A stretch of DNA of 64,000 nt, taken from the NCBI GenBank assembly GCA_902559035.1, contig CACEGG010000005.1, positions 1 through 64,000 on the forward strand, in the 5' to 3' direction. This DNA comes from an uncultured Bacteroidota bacterium. Its GTDB lineage: Bacteria > Bacteroidota > Bacteroidia > Flavobacteriales > Flavobacteriaceae. A program made the position numbers and the translations under genes. Within the stretch, counting starts at the first letter, position 1. The number at the start of each line of letters is the position of its first letter. Below the pieces are notes generated by a model that worked only from the letters and a program-made list of their open reading frames with translations, was not told where the DNA came from and did not search any database. Below are positions 20,335 through 30,907 of this stretch, piece by piece.

Positions 20335-20837
20335 TTTTTCTTTTTAAAGAATCCTTCCTTAGTATTTTTTAATACATTATTTGGGTTGAAGTATTGCCCT
20401 TGCATAGTTATGTAAACTCCATTTTTTAATGATTGAGCAAAAGATAAAGCACAGCCTAAATTAAAAAAACCATCTGATGAACTTCCAAATGCGTATGGAA
20501 TCATAGCTCCAGTAAGTATTATTGTTTTTCCAATAATTTCTGCTTTTTGAATTTTTTTAGCACTTTCAACTATTCTGTCCGTTCCGTGTGTAATAACTAT
20601 TTTATTTGATTCACATTCAATACAATTAGTAATTATATTATCAATATGAGATTGATCCATTTCTAAACTGTCGATCATCATAAGAGTTTTAACATTTACA
20701 TCTAAATGACAACGGCTTCTTTTGAGCATTTCAGGAATATGTGTTTTTTCAAAATATAAGTCACCATTTATATAGTCATAACTTTTATCAAAAGTTCCTC
20801 CAGTTATAAAAATTTGAATTGAATTGTTTTGACTCAT
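20331..20837 (-). CDS. single-domain asparaginase-like protein
   Basis: ITGGTFDKSY and VITHGTDRIVESA asparaginase motifs, TGAMIPYAFGSSSDGFFNLG; only 168 aa. Confidence 0.85.
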   Translation of the reverse strand: MSQNNSIQIFITGGTFDKSYDYINGDLYFEKTHIPEMLKRSRCHLDVNVKTLMMIDSLEMDQSHIDNIITNCIECESNKIVITHGTDRIVESAKKIQKAEIIGKTIILTGAMIPYAFGSSSDGFFNLGCALSFAQSLKNGVYITMQGQYFNPNNVLKNTKEGFFKKKN

Positions 20838-21874
20838 TTAATTTCTTGTGCTAGTAAAATGTATATTGGGAAATGATCACTATATCCACCTAAAAATTTT
20901 CCCCCTGCAAAACTTTTGAATGGATAACCCTCATATTTACCCTCAGAATTTATCAAATATTTTTTGTTAAAAACCCCAGCTTTTAAAAAAAATATTCCAG
21001 AGTCGTCCAATAGTTGGTTAGAAATCATTATTTGATCAATCATGTCCCACTTTCCACGATATCTATAAGTCCCATAACCTTTCTTAAATAATTCCTCAGT
21101 TGGGTTATATAGTTGATTTTGTTTTGTTCTAGTTTTATTAGAGTTTGTTAATAGTATTGGTTTGACACTTTTATCTGTTGGGTTATCGTTAAAATCTCCC
21201 ATATTTATAATTTTTGCGTTTGGGTTAGTTGATAATATTGAGTCAATTATTTTTCTATTTAGGATTCCAGCCTTAATTCTTCCTGGTTCACTTCTCATCA
21301 TACCTCCAGCTCTACTTGGCCAATGATTAACTATAAAATGAATCATTTCATTATCTAAAAACCCCGAAACCAATAGGTGATCTCTTGTATAATCAGTATC
21401 ACCATTTTTTCTCGTTAAATACAAGGGATAAGCTTTAGCAAAAGTGGGTCTAAATTTAGATCGTTTAAAAAGAAGAGCTACATCAACTCCTCGTTCATCA
21501 GGTGAATCAAAATGTGCTATTGAATAACCTTGTTTAATTAATTCTTTATTTTTTAATAGGTCAATAAGGACATTTTTATTTTCGATTTCACAAAGACCTA
21601 CAATGGATGGAGAAGTGCCAACAATATCTTTTCCAATTTCTGAAATAACTTTGGCAATGTTTTGAGATTTCATTTTATAAATTTCATCAGTCCATTTATC
21701 TTTCCCGTCTGGTGTTCTATCATCATCATTAGTTTTAGGATCATTAACAGTATCAAATAAATTTTCAACATTGTAAAATGCTACTGTATTAACACTATAT
21801 TTTTTTGTTGGATCTAATTGAGACCAACATGTAAATGAAATAAGGAAAATTAATAAAGAGAGAGTTCTGTACAT
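20834..21874 (-). CDS. endonuclease/exonuclease/phosphatase family protein, secreted
   Basis: Signal peptide; FYNVENLFDTVND, GLCEIENKNVL, NHWPSRAGG, NMGDFNDNPTD, YSDHFPI. Confidence 0.93.
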   Translation of the reverse strand: MYRTLSLLIFLISFTCWSQLDPTKKYSVNTVAFYNVENLFDTVNDPKTNDDDRTPDGKDKWTDEIYKMKSQNIAKVISEIGKDIVGTSPSIVGLCEIENKNVLIDLLKNKELIKQGYSIAHFDSPDERGVDVALLFKRSKFRPTFAKAYPLYLTRKNGDTDYTRDHLLVSGFLDNEMIHFIVNHWPSRAGGMMRSEPGRIKAGILNRKIIDSILSTNPNAKIINMGDFNDNPTDKSVKPILLTNSNKTRTKQNQLYNPTEELFKKGYGTYRYRGKWDMIDQIMISNQLLDDSGIFFLKAGVFNKKYLINSEGKYEGYPFKSFAGGKFLGGYSDHFPIYILLAQEIK

Positions 21875-21996
21875 AAAATTAAATTACAAATATTTTTTTA
21901 TATGAGTCATAGCATTAATTATTAAACATACCGTATCGAATGTTTAAACAATTTTTTATATTTTTATGAAAATCAACACTAAAAATTAAAAATATT

Positions 21997-22767
21997 ATGA
22001 AAAAAATTAATTTAATAATTGCTTTACTATTTTCTGCAATTACTTATTCACAGATTATTAATTACACATCTATTAGGCTAGAGGATGGTCAAGATGCTGA
22101 TTACATTAAATATGAAGAATTTTGGTCAAAAATTCACAAACAAGCCATTGAAGATGGTTTAGAGAATGGATGGATGATTTGGGAGGTTGTACCAATTGAA
22201 GGTGATGAAAATGCTGCTAATCAACCTGATTTTTTAGTTATGCAAATATTTCAAGATTCAGTTCAATTAAATAAAGAATTGGATTATTATAAACTAGGCA
22301 GAAGTGTTTACAATAAATTATCAAAGAAAAAGTTTGATAAAATATGGGAAGGGGGTCCATTTGGGACTAGAAATTTTTATCAACTTGAAAGATTAGATAA
22401 TACAAGATGGATTTTTGGAGAAGTTGAAATAGGAACAGTAGCAACATTAAATGCATTTAAACAATTAGAAGATACTTACGAGCAGTATGAAATGGAGTTC
22501 TATAAAAAATGGCATAATAAAGGCATTTTGAACGGAGCAAGAAAGTGGTGGGAGCTTAATAAAGTATTATCGAGTAGTGAGAATGGAAATAAAGAAATAA
22601 CACATGTAACACTTGATATTATGGGTAGAGAAATACCTGAAGAAGAAGCTGAAGAAGCTTGGGGAAATCCAACATTTACTGATAGAATGATGTGGAATAA
22701 TGGATCCAAAACTAGAGAAATGATCAATCAAGTTAATCTAAAACTCGTAATGTATAGATTTAAATAG
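21997..22767 (+). CDS. secreted hypothetical protein
   Basis: 256-aa ORF with signal peptide (ALLFSAITYSQ). Confidence 0.6.
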   Translation: MKKINLIIALLFSAITYSQIINYTSIRLEDGQDADYIKYEEFWSKIHKQAIEDGLENGWMIWEVVPIEGDENAANQPDFLVMQIFQDSVQLNKELDYYKLGRSVYNKLSKKKFDKIWEGGPFGTRNFYQLERLDNTRWIFGEVEIGTVATLNAFKQLEDTYEQYEMEFYKKWHNKGILNGARKWWELNKVLSSSENGNKEITHVTLDIMGREIPEEEAEEAWGNPTFTDRMMWNNGSKTREMINQVNLKLVMYRFK

Positions 22768-22793
22768 TTTAACTAACCAAGTTATTTTAAACC

Positions 22794-22826
22794 AAAAAGC
22801 CTGCTTAAAAACTAAGCAGGCTTTTT
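22794..22826. terminator. bidirectional intrinsic terminator
   Basis: Perfect AAAAAGCCTGCTTA-aaaac-TAAGCAGGCTTTTT. Confidence 0.85.
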
Positions 22827-22849
22827 AATTTTTGGTTAATAATCTATGA

Positions 22850-23044
22850 TTATTTTCCTTTTACGAATGGTAATCCAGTTTTTGGACTCTCAACAACTTG
22901 TTTTCCAGCTGGTAAGTCACAAGCTTCAGCTCTTTCGTCTTTGGCGAAGTAATAAATAGTTTGGTTTCTACCTCCTTTTAATTCTACATCTTTTGAATGT
23001 AAAAAGTAAGTTTTTCCTTTACTGTTTGTGTGTTTGTATCCCAT
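22850..23044 (-). CDS. small conserved hypothetical protein
   Basis: 64 aa, MGYKHTNSKGKTYFLHSK...GGRNQTIYYFAK pattern; good terminator downstream. Confidence 0.7.
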   Translation of the reverse strand: MGYKHTNSKGKTYFLHSKDVELKGGRNQTIYYFAKDERAEACDLPAGKQVVESPKTGLPFVKGK

Positions 23045-23390
23045 TGTATTAGTTTTTAGTTAAACATTAATTTATACTAATCTATAAAAAATTATTCTTA
23101 TCTGAAGATATTTTATCTTCTCTGGAAAAAAATATTGTTAATTACTTTTTTTTTAAAAATTTTAAAAATTCTTTAACTATATCTTTTCAAGAAAATTAAA
23201 TTTTTTATTATTTTTATAAATTACTGTAAATCAGCACATTAAGTCACATTTAATTAAATAAACATTTTTCAAGTAGTTTGTTTTTTTTACAGATGTACAA
23301 CAGGGATAAAAATTTTATGTTTTTTAAAATTGTTGACAACTATTATCTTTATGATGAGTAAAATCATACTTTTTAATCAGTTTAATTATT

Positions 23391-23900
23391 ATGTTACATA
23401 AAAAAATACTGTTTTTTGCTTTTTTCTTTATTTCTTTTAATTTGTTATCACAAACCATTACAAACCAAGAAATTAAAAATCTAGCATTTGAAATTATTAA
23501 GGATTCTAAAAATTCTGTATTAGTGACTATAGATTCGCTTGGAAAGCCAACTAGTAGAATAATGGATCATCATATCATAAGTAAGGAACTAAATATCTAT
23601 TTGGTTACAAATCCTCTTTCTAGAAAAGTTAATCACTTGAGATTTAATTCATCTATTTCAATAAACTTTCAATCCCCAGATGGAAAAAATTATGTTTCAA
23701 TTAATGGGATAGGAATTTTAATAGATGATCTTAATTTAAAAACAAAATACTGGAAAAATGAGTGGACACCTTATTACAATAATATAGAAACTGATTGCAT
23801 TCTAATTCAAATCGTCCCTGACAGTTTAGAGTTGGTTAGTTTGTCTAACTATATTATTGGTGACCCTAAAACATGGAAACCAAAAACTATAACTTTTTAA
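23391..23900 (+). CDS. pyridoxamine 5'-phosphate oxidase-like FMN-binding protein, secreted
   Basis: Signal peptide; LVTIDSLGKPTSRIMDHH, NPLSRKVNHLRFNSSISINFQ split-barrel pattern. Confidence 0.75.
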   Translation: MLHKKILFFAFFFISFNLLSQTITNQEIKNLAFEIIKDSKNSVLVTIDSLGKPTSRIMDHHIISKELNIYLVTNPLSRKVNHLRFNSSISINFQSPDGKNYVSINGIGILIDDLNLKTKYWKNEWTPYYNNIETDCILIQIVPDSLELVSLSNYIIGDPKTWKPKTITF

Positions 23901-23901
23901 G

Positions 23902-25227
23902 TTAAATTTTTACATCCACCTCTAAGATTGTATCAATATTATTTATTTTTTCTTTATCTAAATAGATTTTTAAACTATTTTGTTTGTAAGAATATTTTAC
24001 TTTTTGGTTAGATCCAAAATATTTTATGGACCTAATTTTTTCATCGAAATTTTCTAATACTATATTTTCTTTTGATGAATCTAGCACATGTAAAAACACT
24101 TTACCATCCTTTCTAGTCGAAACTAATTGATCAGTTGGATCTATAGGTCCTTTTCTTGTACGGTATATCGTTTCACCATATTTTTTGACCCATTTTCCTA
24201 TTTTTTCAAGTGAATTAATGTGTTCTTCTTGAATTTCACCATTGGGCATAGGACCCACATTTAAAAGAAGATTACTTCCATATCCTGCTGCTTTAATTAG
24301 ATATTGAATTAATTCTTTTTCTGATTTATGCTTACGATCCTTAAGGTTGAATCCCCATGATCCATTTATAGTTTCACATACTTCTAATGGCAAATTACCT
24401 ATATCATTTTTTGAGGTTGCAAAATCTTTAGTTCCCTTTCCAGGAAGATCTTTTTCAAACATTTGAAAATCCTCACCTGGATTTGGAGCTAAGTGGTGAT
24501 TACTACCAATAAGTGCATGAGGCTGTAGTTTATGAATTAAATCGTAAACCTCCTTAAGTTTAAAATCTACATTAATTTTTCCAAATCTTTTACCATCCCA
24601 TTCATGTTGATCCCATTGTCCATCAAACCATATGCCTCCAATTTTACCGTAATTTGTTAAAAGTTCGGTTAATTGTGCTTTCATGAAATCTATATAATTC
24701 TCCCATTTGCCCTCACCTCTTCCATTTATTCCTAATCCTGTTCTTCCTCTTGGAAAATAATCGTCCCTATACCAATCCAACTGTGAGTAATAAAAAAATA
24801 ATTTTATATCATGTTTTCTACAGGCTTCGGCAAGCAATTTGAGGATATCCTTTCCATATGGAGTCTTCTTTACAATATTATAATCTGAAGCATTTGAGTC
24901 AAACATTGAAAATCCATCATGATGTCTACTAGTGATAGTTATGTATTTCATCCCTGTATTTTTTGCCATTAAAACCCATTTTTCTGCATCGTATTTAGTA
25001 GGATTAAAAAATTTGGGTAGTCTTTCATATTCTGATTTTGATATGTTTTGATTATTCATTACCCATTCACCATCACCTAGAATACTATATACTCCCCAAT
25101 GAATAAAAAGTCCAAATTTTGCATCTTGAAACCATTCCCTTGCCTCTAAATTTTCTTTTGATGGCTTATATTGTGCATTATTAATTATGGAAGTAAATAA
25201 TAGAATTATCAGGATATATTTTTTCAT
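23902..25227 (-). CDS. alpha-L-fucosidase (GH29)
   Basis: WFQDAKFGLFIHWGVYSI, YITITSRHHDGFSMFDS, GGIWFDGQWD, SWGFN. Confidence 0.96.
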   Translation of the reverse strand: MKKYILIILLFTSIINNAQYKPSKENLEAREWFQDAKFGLFIHWGVYSILGDGEWVMNNQNISKSEYERLPKFFNPTKYDAEKWVLMAKNTGMKYITITSRHHDGFSMFDSNASDYNIVKKTPYGKDILKLLAEACRKHDIKLFFYYSQLDWYRDDYFPRGRTGLGINGRGEGKWENYIDFMKAQLTELLTNYGKIGGIWFDGQWDQHEWDGKRFGKINVDFKLKEVYDLIHKLQPHALIGSNHHLAPNPGEDFQMFEKDLPGKGTKDFATSKNDIGNLPLEVCETINGSWGFNLKDRKHKSEKELIQYLIKAAGYGSNLLLNVGPMPNGEIQEEHINSLEKIGKWVKKYGETIYRTRKGPIDPTDQLVSTRKDGKVFLHVLDSSKENIVLENFDEKIRSIKYFGSNQKVKYSYKQNSLKIYLDKEKINNIDTILEVDVKI

Positions 25228-25258
25228 TGTAATAGAGTTAATTGTATATTTAATTTAT

Positions 25259-25432
25259 ATGAAAATACTAAAATGGTTTTTATTTGTGCTATGTACCATA
25301 TTGTGCATAGTTAGCTTGGTTGTAGTTTATTTAATGTATAGTAACTTATCTTTTATTGACTATCCTTATGTCATTTCAGCTTTAGTTAATGCTATTGCAG
25401 CGACTTTGGCTTACAATTATAAAGTAAAATAA
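25259..25432 (+). CDS. 57-aa small membrane protein, hypothetical
   Basis: MKILKWFLFVLCTILCIVSLVVVYLMYSN...; internal ATG in the track ORF 25187-25432 is the likelier start. Confidence 0.45.
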   Translation: MKILKWFLFVLCTILCIVSLVVVYLMYSNLSFIDYPYVISALVNAIAATLAYNYKVK

Positions 25433-25435
25433 ACT

Positions 25436-26455
25436 TTAGTAAATAATATTTTGAATTTCTCTCCACGTTACTAATTTGATGTTGTTATCCTCAATTGCTT
25501 TTCTGAACTCTTGACTTGAAATTACATCAAGATCCAAGTTTCTCCATTCAGAACCATAGTTTGGATGATCTACCGTAATATTTTGCATTTCTTTATCATC
25601 ATATCCAAGATGAACAATAATTTCATTTAAACCAGGACCAAGATTATTTAAGACATTAATGTAATACTCGTCCCATTTGGAAAACTCTAAGTCAGGAAGA
25701 GCCATATACATATTATCAACTATTACTACATTTTTAGGCTTAGGAAATGATTTATCAAAATGAACTGCTACTGGTTTGGGAACAAATACTGGTAGTTTAT
25801 TTTCTTCGCCAACTTCCAAATAAGCTTTGAATAATTTTTGATCAAAAAACAAGGCTCCTTCGTGACTATCAATGTGCGTAGGGTTTATACCCAATGATTT
25901 AGCCAAATTAATTTGAGCCTGTAATTCTCTCTTTAAATCGTCAGGATTTGCGTTCCATGTGAATTTCTTTTTATTTTCAAATAAATGTCCTTTTTTGTCA
26001 ATTAACGAAGGAATACTTGAAGAATTGGAGACACCGCCCCATTTATAGTCTCTCCATTCGCTAGTTACAGTTAAATGGAGCCCTAAATCTATTTCAGGAT
26101 TTTTAATTGCAAATTCTCCTACATCCAAAATGTAATCACAAGTCATCATAATGCTTCCGGAATTGACCAGTCCTTTTTTTAGAGCTTCAAAACTAGCATC
26201 GTTAACAGACTTGGATAAACCAATATCATCTGCGTGTATAATCAATAATTTGTCACTTTCTGAGTAGCCTAGTTTTTCTGCAAGTCCCTCATACTGCTCA
26301 TAATCTGAAACTCCCGTAATAAATTTGTAAGCAACTTTAAGATTATAAATAGGAATTTCATTTATTTCAAAATAAACAAAAATCGAAAAAACCAAACCTA
26401 GAAATGCTATAAAGGTCCATTTCAAAAATTTAATAATGAATTTTAATATTTTCAA
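25436..26455 (-). CDS. YdjC/ChbG-like carbohydrate deacetylase
   Basis: LIIHADDIGLSKSVNDAS, LGLHLTVTSEW, HIDSHEG motifs. Confidence 0.9.
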   Translation of the reverse strand: MKILKFIIKFLKWTFIAFLGLVFSIFVYFEINEIPIYNLKVAYKFITGVSDYEQYEGLAEKLGYSESDKLLIIHADDIGLSKSVNDASFEALKKGLVNSGSIMMTCDYILDVGEFAIKNPEIDLGLHLTVTSEWRDYKWGGVSNSSSIPSLIDKKGHLFENKKKFTWNANPDDLKRELQAQINLAKSLGINPTHIDSHEGALFFDQKLFKAYLEVGEENKLPVFVPKPVAVHFDKSFPKPKNVVIVDNMYMALPDLEFSKWDEYYINVLNNLGPGLNEIIVHLGYDDKEMQNITVDHPNYGSEWRNLDLDVISSQEFRKAIEDNNIKLVTWREIQNIIY

Positions 26456-26460
26456 AATTA

Positions 26461-29400
26461 TTACTTATTAGTCCCAGGAAGATCTACTGGTTTAATTTGT
26501 TCCCAATTAAATTCAGCTTTGATCTCTTTTGGATAGATTTCATTTAAATTATCAGCATCATACAATCTTCCATCTTTCATTACCATTTCAACAGTGTTTG
26601 TATTTCTTATATTTTCCAAAGGATTATTAGCTAATATAACCAAGTCTGCTAATTTCCCCTTTTCGATACTCCCCAGATCATTTTCAAGACCTATAGCTTC
26701 AGCTCCAATGATAGTTGCTACTCTAAGTGCATCGTGTAAATCTAGGCCTCCTGCCTGCATACTCCAGAGCTCCCAATGATAACCCAAACCTTGAAGTTGC
26801 CCATGAGATCCAACCCCAACAATTCCGCCGTTTTCTACTAAGTCTTTAATAAATTTTCCCTGCTCTTCAAAAACATATTCGTCTTTATGAAACCATCCAT
26901 CATTTCTTCTTCTAGATTTAGCATCTAGGTGAGCTTTAGGAGTAAAATAATTTAATTTTTTATCACCTTGAACATCCTCAGTTGCATAAAAATAGTTTTC
27001 AGCCCAAGGACCTCCATATGAAACCAAAAGTGTAGGTGTATATGCCATTTTAGATTTTGCCATAACTTCTATCAAATCTTTATAAACAGGGTATATTGGA
27101 ATATTGTGCTCCTGTCCCGGATACCCGTCTAGCATTTGATTAATATTTAATTTAAGATGTAAGGCTCCCTCAGTAGTTGGCATTAATTTTTGTTCTTTAG
27201 ATGCCATTAAAATCCACTGTCTATGCAATCTGTTTCCAGTTCTGTACATTTTAATGGTTTTAGTATTGTAATATTTAGAATATTGTTTTAAAACATCTTT
27301 AGTTTGTTCTAAACTTTTCAAATTATAACCCCAAAATCCAACCCCAGGTCCTGTTGAATAGATTCTAGGCCCGTGCATTAGACCAGCATCCACCATATCT
27401 GCATAGGATAAAATATCAGTTGTTCCAGTTTGAGGATCTCTAACTGTAGTAACACCATACGCTAGGTTCGCAGCAAAGGACCATGTTTCAGCTCTGTGAA
27501 CATTTCTTGAGACTCTGACGTGAGCATGAGTATCAACAAACCCTGGAACAATTGTTTTTCCAGAAACATCAATTTCTTTTATACTTCCATCATTTATTAT
27601 TTGACCAGATTTTCCAACTTCACTAATTCTATTATCAATAATTAGTACATCACCCTTTTCTATAATTTCTCTTCCTTTCATAGTGATAATTCTTGCATTT
27701 TTAAGAATTAGAGATCCTTTTACAGAATTTTTAGTTATGTATGTTTTTATTTCAATTTCTGAAGCATTATATGGATTGTACTCGTCTTTTTTATCCTTTT
27801 TGTTTTTTTCTTTATTTTTTTCAGTTTTAATTCTTTCATCATCAGCTTTTGCAATAGGAATATTGTAATTGAAAAACGATTTACCTAAAGAAAAATATAC
27901 ATTATCACCATTTGCTCCCCAGGAAGCAAATTCACCACCAAATTTTGTTAATTTTCTTGCTGGGAAACTTGAGCTTTTAGGGTTTGAAACATTTATGGAT
28001 AAATCTTTTAAACCGGAATAAGGAATTGTAACAACATAAACATCATTATTAATTACAGCCAATGCCTCTTCTTTAACAGGTGATTTTATTATATAGCTAG
28101 CAGGTGAGGGAGGAGATTTTCTACCAGGTGTTCCATAAACTGATATACCAGTAATTTTCAAAACATTTTTTTCATCTGTTCCGTCCCATCTAATTGAGCT
28201 TAGACCGTTTGAACTGTTAGAAACATAGATTCTGTCAGAACTTTTAACAAAATGAGGGTTTGACCTTCCATTAGTTTTATCAATAAAATTATTATCACCC
28301 CCTTTTGCAGAAACCCACATAAATTTTGAGTCTACACCAAGAGAACCATAATTATCAAAATCATTTTCTGAAGCTTTAATAAAAACTATTCTGTTACCTG
28401 AATTATTAAATGTAGGAAATGAGTAAACACCATTTTCATTTGTTAATTTTTGAGTTTTTTTATTGTCAACATATGATTTATAAATAGCCCCTCCTTCTTT
28501 TTCATCCCAGCTAACAAAAGCTATTTCTTTTCCGTCTGGAGACCAAACTGGCATACCCTCTACAGAACTAAGATTAGTCAATCTTACAGGTTCACCATGA
28601 GGAAGATTTTTAATATAAACTTTATTAAAAGAAGTGTAAGCTAGTTTTGAACCATCTGGTGAAACTTTTGGATTTCTAATTTGATTGGATAGAATTTGAG
28701 AAACATCTTCAATGGGATAATTAAATTTTAATTGTGGACCCAATTCAATTTCTTCCTCAACAGTGAAAGGAACATTAATTGCATCACCACCTTTTATAGG
28801 GATTTTATTAATTTTTCCTCCGTATGATGCTATTAAAAATTCACTATCAGGTGTAAAACTCATAACCGGAATTGATCCTAAAGTATTTTGAGATTCGATA
28901 TCATCTTTTTGAACTGGATATGCTAACCAATTTTCCTTACCAGTGTTTAAATCTCTTACTATTAGCCCTGTTTTGTCATTCCATCTTGAACCATAAACCA
29001 ACCAATTTCCATCGTTTGATAAAGTTGGTCGGAATGCCGATCCATATCTACTAATTATATTTTCAATGGATCCAGTTTCTCTATCGTATCTGGCTATTGA
29101 CATTTGAGGGAATCTAGCATTATATTGCCAAGCATTAGTTTTTCTAGAAAACCATATGTACCTATCATTTCTGCCTACTGCTACGTCGCTTACCTTTAAA
29201 CTAGCAGGTTTTTTAATAAGTTCGACTCCTTTACCTCCACTAATGTGATTTAAAAAAAGTTTAGAATTTCTACCTCCCTTAGTACTTATAATATATTCCC
29301 CATCATTCGTCCATTCAGCAGTTTCCATAAAGTAATCCTTGCCTTTTGTTACCTGAGTTGAATCACCTGAATTTAAATTTATAATCCAAGCGTTTGGACC

Positions 29401-29760
29401 TCCAGATCTATCAGACACAATCAATAAGTCTTTACCATCAGGCGAAAATTTTGGGTGAGCATCAAAAGCAAGACCCTTTGTTATTCTTTTTGCTTTTCCT
29501 CCACTAATTGGGATTGTATAAATATCACCTAAAAGATCAAAAGCAATTGTCTTTCCATCAGGGCTAACATCAACAGACATCCATGTTCCTTCGTTGGTAT
29601 TAAGCTTAACAGTTCTTTCTGCTTTTAAAGGCAAAAGAGCCTTTTTCTTCTTTAATGAATCTTTTTTTTCAACTTTACTTTTTTCTTCAGGCTCTTGAGA
29701 ATTTAAAGAGTTTAAGTTGAATATGAAAGAAAGAAGAATTATTATAATGTAATTTTTCAT
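26461..29760 (-). CDS. TolB-like beta-propeller plus amidohydrolase fusion protein
   Basis: PDGKTIAFDLLGDIY-type PD40 repeats; C-terminal VPGFVDTHAHVRV, GSHGQLQGLG, GSIEKGKLADLVIL. Confidence 0.93.
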   Translation of the reverse strand: MKNYIIIILLSFIFNLNSLNSQEPEEKSKVEKKDSLKKKKALLPLKAERTVKLNTNEGTWMSVDVSPDGKTIAFDLLGDIYTIPISGGKAKRITKGLAFDAHPKFSPDGKDLLIVSDRSGGPNAWIINLNSGDSTQVTKGKDYFMETAEWTNDGEYIISTKGGRNSKLFLNHISGGKGVELIKKPASLKVSDVAVGRNDRYIWFSRKTNAWQYNARFPQMSIARYDRETGSIENIISRYGSAFRPTLSNDGNWLVYGSRWNDKTGLIVRDLNTGKENWLAYPVQKDDIESQNTLGSIPVMSFTPDSEFLIASYGGKINKIPIKGGDAINVPFTVEEEIELGPQLKFNYPIEDVSQILSNQIRNPKVSPDGSKLAYTSFNKVYIKNLPHGEPVRLTNLSSVEGMPVWSPDGKEIAFVSWDEKEGGAIYKSYVDNKKTQKLTNENGVYSFPTFNNSGNRIVFIKASENDFDNYGSLGVDSKFMWVSAKGGDNNFIDKTNGRSNPHFVKSSDRIYVSNSSNGLSSIRWDGTDEKNVLKITGISVYGTPGRKSPPSPASYIIKSPVKEEALAVINNDVYVVTIPYSGLKDLSINVSNPKSSSFPARKLTKFGGEFASWGANGDNVYFSLGKSFFNYNIPIAKADDERIKTEKNKEKNKKDKKDEYNPYNASEIEIKTYITKNSVKGSLILKNARIITMKGREIIEKGDVLIIDNRISEVGKSGQIINDGSIKEIDVSGKTIVPGFVDTHAHVRVSRNVHRAETWSFAANLAYGVTTVRDPQTGTTDILSYADMVDAGLMHGPRIYSTGPGVGFWGYNLKSLEQTKDVLKQYSKYYNTKTIKMYRTGNRLHRQWILMASKEQKLMPTTEGALHLKLNINQMLDGYPGQEHNIPIYPVYKDLIEVMAKSKMAYTPTLLVSYGGPWAENYFYATEDVQGDKKLNYFTPKAHLDAKSRRRNDGWFHKDEYVFEEQGKFIKDLVENGGIVGVGSHGQLQGLGYHWELWSMQAGGLDLHDALRVATIIGAEAIGLENDLGSIEKGKLADLVILANNPLENIRNTNTVEMVMKDGRLYDADNLNEIYPKEIKAEFNWEQIKPVDLPGTNK

Positions 29761-29881
29761 TGACTAAATATTAAGGATCTTTAAGATATAAAATATATAT
29801 GATAATAAAACTTTGAGCAATAATGCAATATATAATGGCATTAATATTGTTTATATTTGGTCGCTTAGAATATGAACTTTA

Positions 29882-30907
29882 ATGAAAAGTATTTTTAGAA
29901 GACTGTTTTTTTTTCTTTCCCTTTTTTTTACACTTTTATCAAGTAGTCAAGAAGGCCTTCCTATTTATACTGATTATTTGACTGAAAATTACTATTTACT
30001 TCACCCATCAATGGCTGGAGTTAATTTGGAGGGAATAAAAATTAGAATGACCTCAAGAAAACATTGGTTGGATCAGCCTAATGCTCCTAATTTGCAAACT
30101 TTTTCTATTGATTCAAGATTAAATAATCGAAATGGAGTTGGAATGATATTATTTAAAGATGAAAATGGATATCATGCTCAAACAGGCCTATCATTAACTT
30201 ATGCTCATCACATTAATTTTAATGAAGATAGGTCTAGAATGAACGAACCTAATCTTTTTAATTATGGTTCAATTAATCAATTGTCTTTTGGATTGAGTAT
30301 TGGTGGTGTTCAAAATTCTTTGGATCAAACTTCTTTTGCTCCTTTTGTGGGAGAGGTTGATAATCTAATAACTCAAGTAATGGAAAGTTCAGGTTACTTC
30401 AATATGGATATTGGTGTTTCGTATGTAAACTTTAATTACTTTGCTCATTTAACTTTAAAAAATGTTCTTTTTTCTCCATCAAATATATATGGAGATGAGG
30501 TTTATGACTTTTCTAAAAATTATACAAGTTTTATTAAATATGTTGCATCATTTGGATATTTATTCTTCACCGAATCTCCATTTTCCTTTGAACCATCAGT
30601 TTTATTTCACGGTTCAAAACTAACAAGCGAAAAAGCTATTGATCTTAATGTCAAATCTTATTATAATTTAGATTATGGATATATGTGGTTAGGTCTATCT
30701 TACAGACAAAGTTTTGATGGAGCACAATATCTTGACGGTGAAAAAATTGGTAAACAGACTTATCAACTTGTCACCCCAATTTTTGGAGTTTCGTATAAAG
30801 ACTTTGTTTTTTCTTATAATTATTCATATCAAAGAGGAAATATTGTTCTTGGCAATGGTGGATTCCATCAATTAACATTAGGTTATAATATTAACCTATT
30901 TAATTAG
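29882..30907 (+). CDS. PorP/SprF family type IX secretion/gliding membrane protein
   Basis: YYLLHPSMAGV, GLGMILF-like barrel pattern, family-typical C-terminus. Confidence 0.9.
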   Translation: MKSIFRRLFFFLSLFFTLLSSSQEGLPIYTDYLTENYYLLHPSMAGVNLEGIKIRMTSRKHWLDQPNAPNLQTFSIDSRLNNRNGVGMILFKDENGYHAQTGLSLTYAHHINFNEDRSRMNEPNLFNYGSINQLSFGLSIGGVQNSLDQTSFAPFVGEVDNLITQVMESSGYFNMDIGVSYVNFNYFAHLTLKNVLFSPSNIYGDEVYDFSKNYTSFIKYVASFGYLFFTESPFSFEPSVLFHGSKLTSEKAIDLNVKSYYNLDYGYMWLGLSYRQSFDGAQYLDGEKIGKQTYQLVTPIFGVSYKDFVFSYNYSYQRGNIVLGNGGFHQLTLGYNINLFN

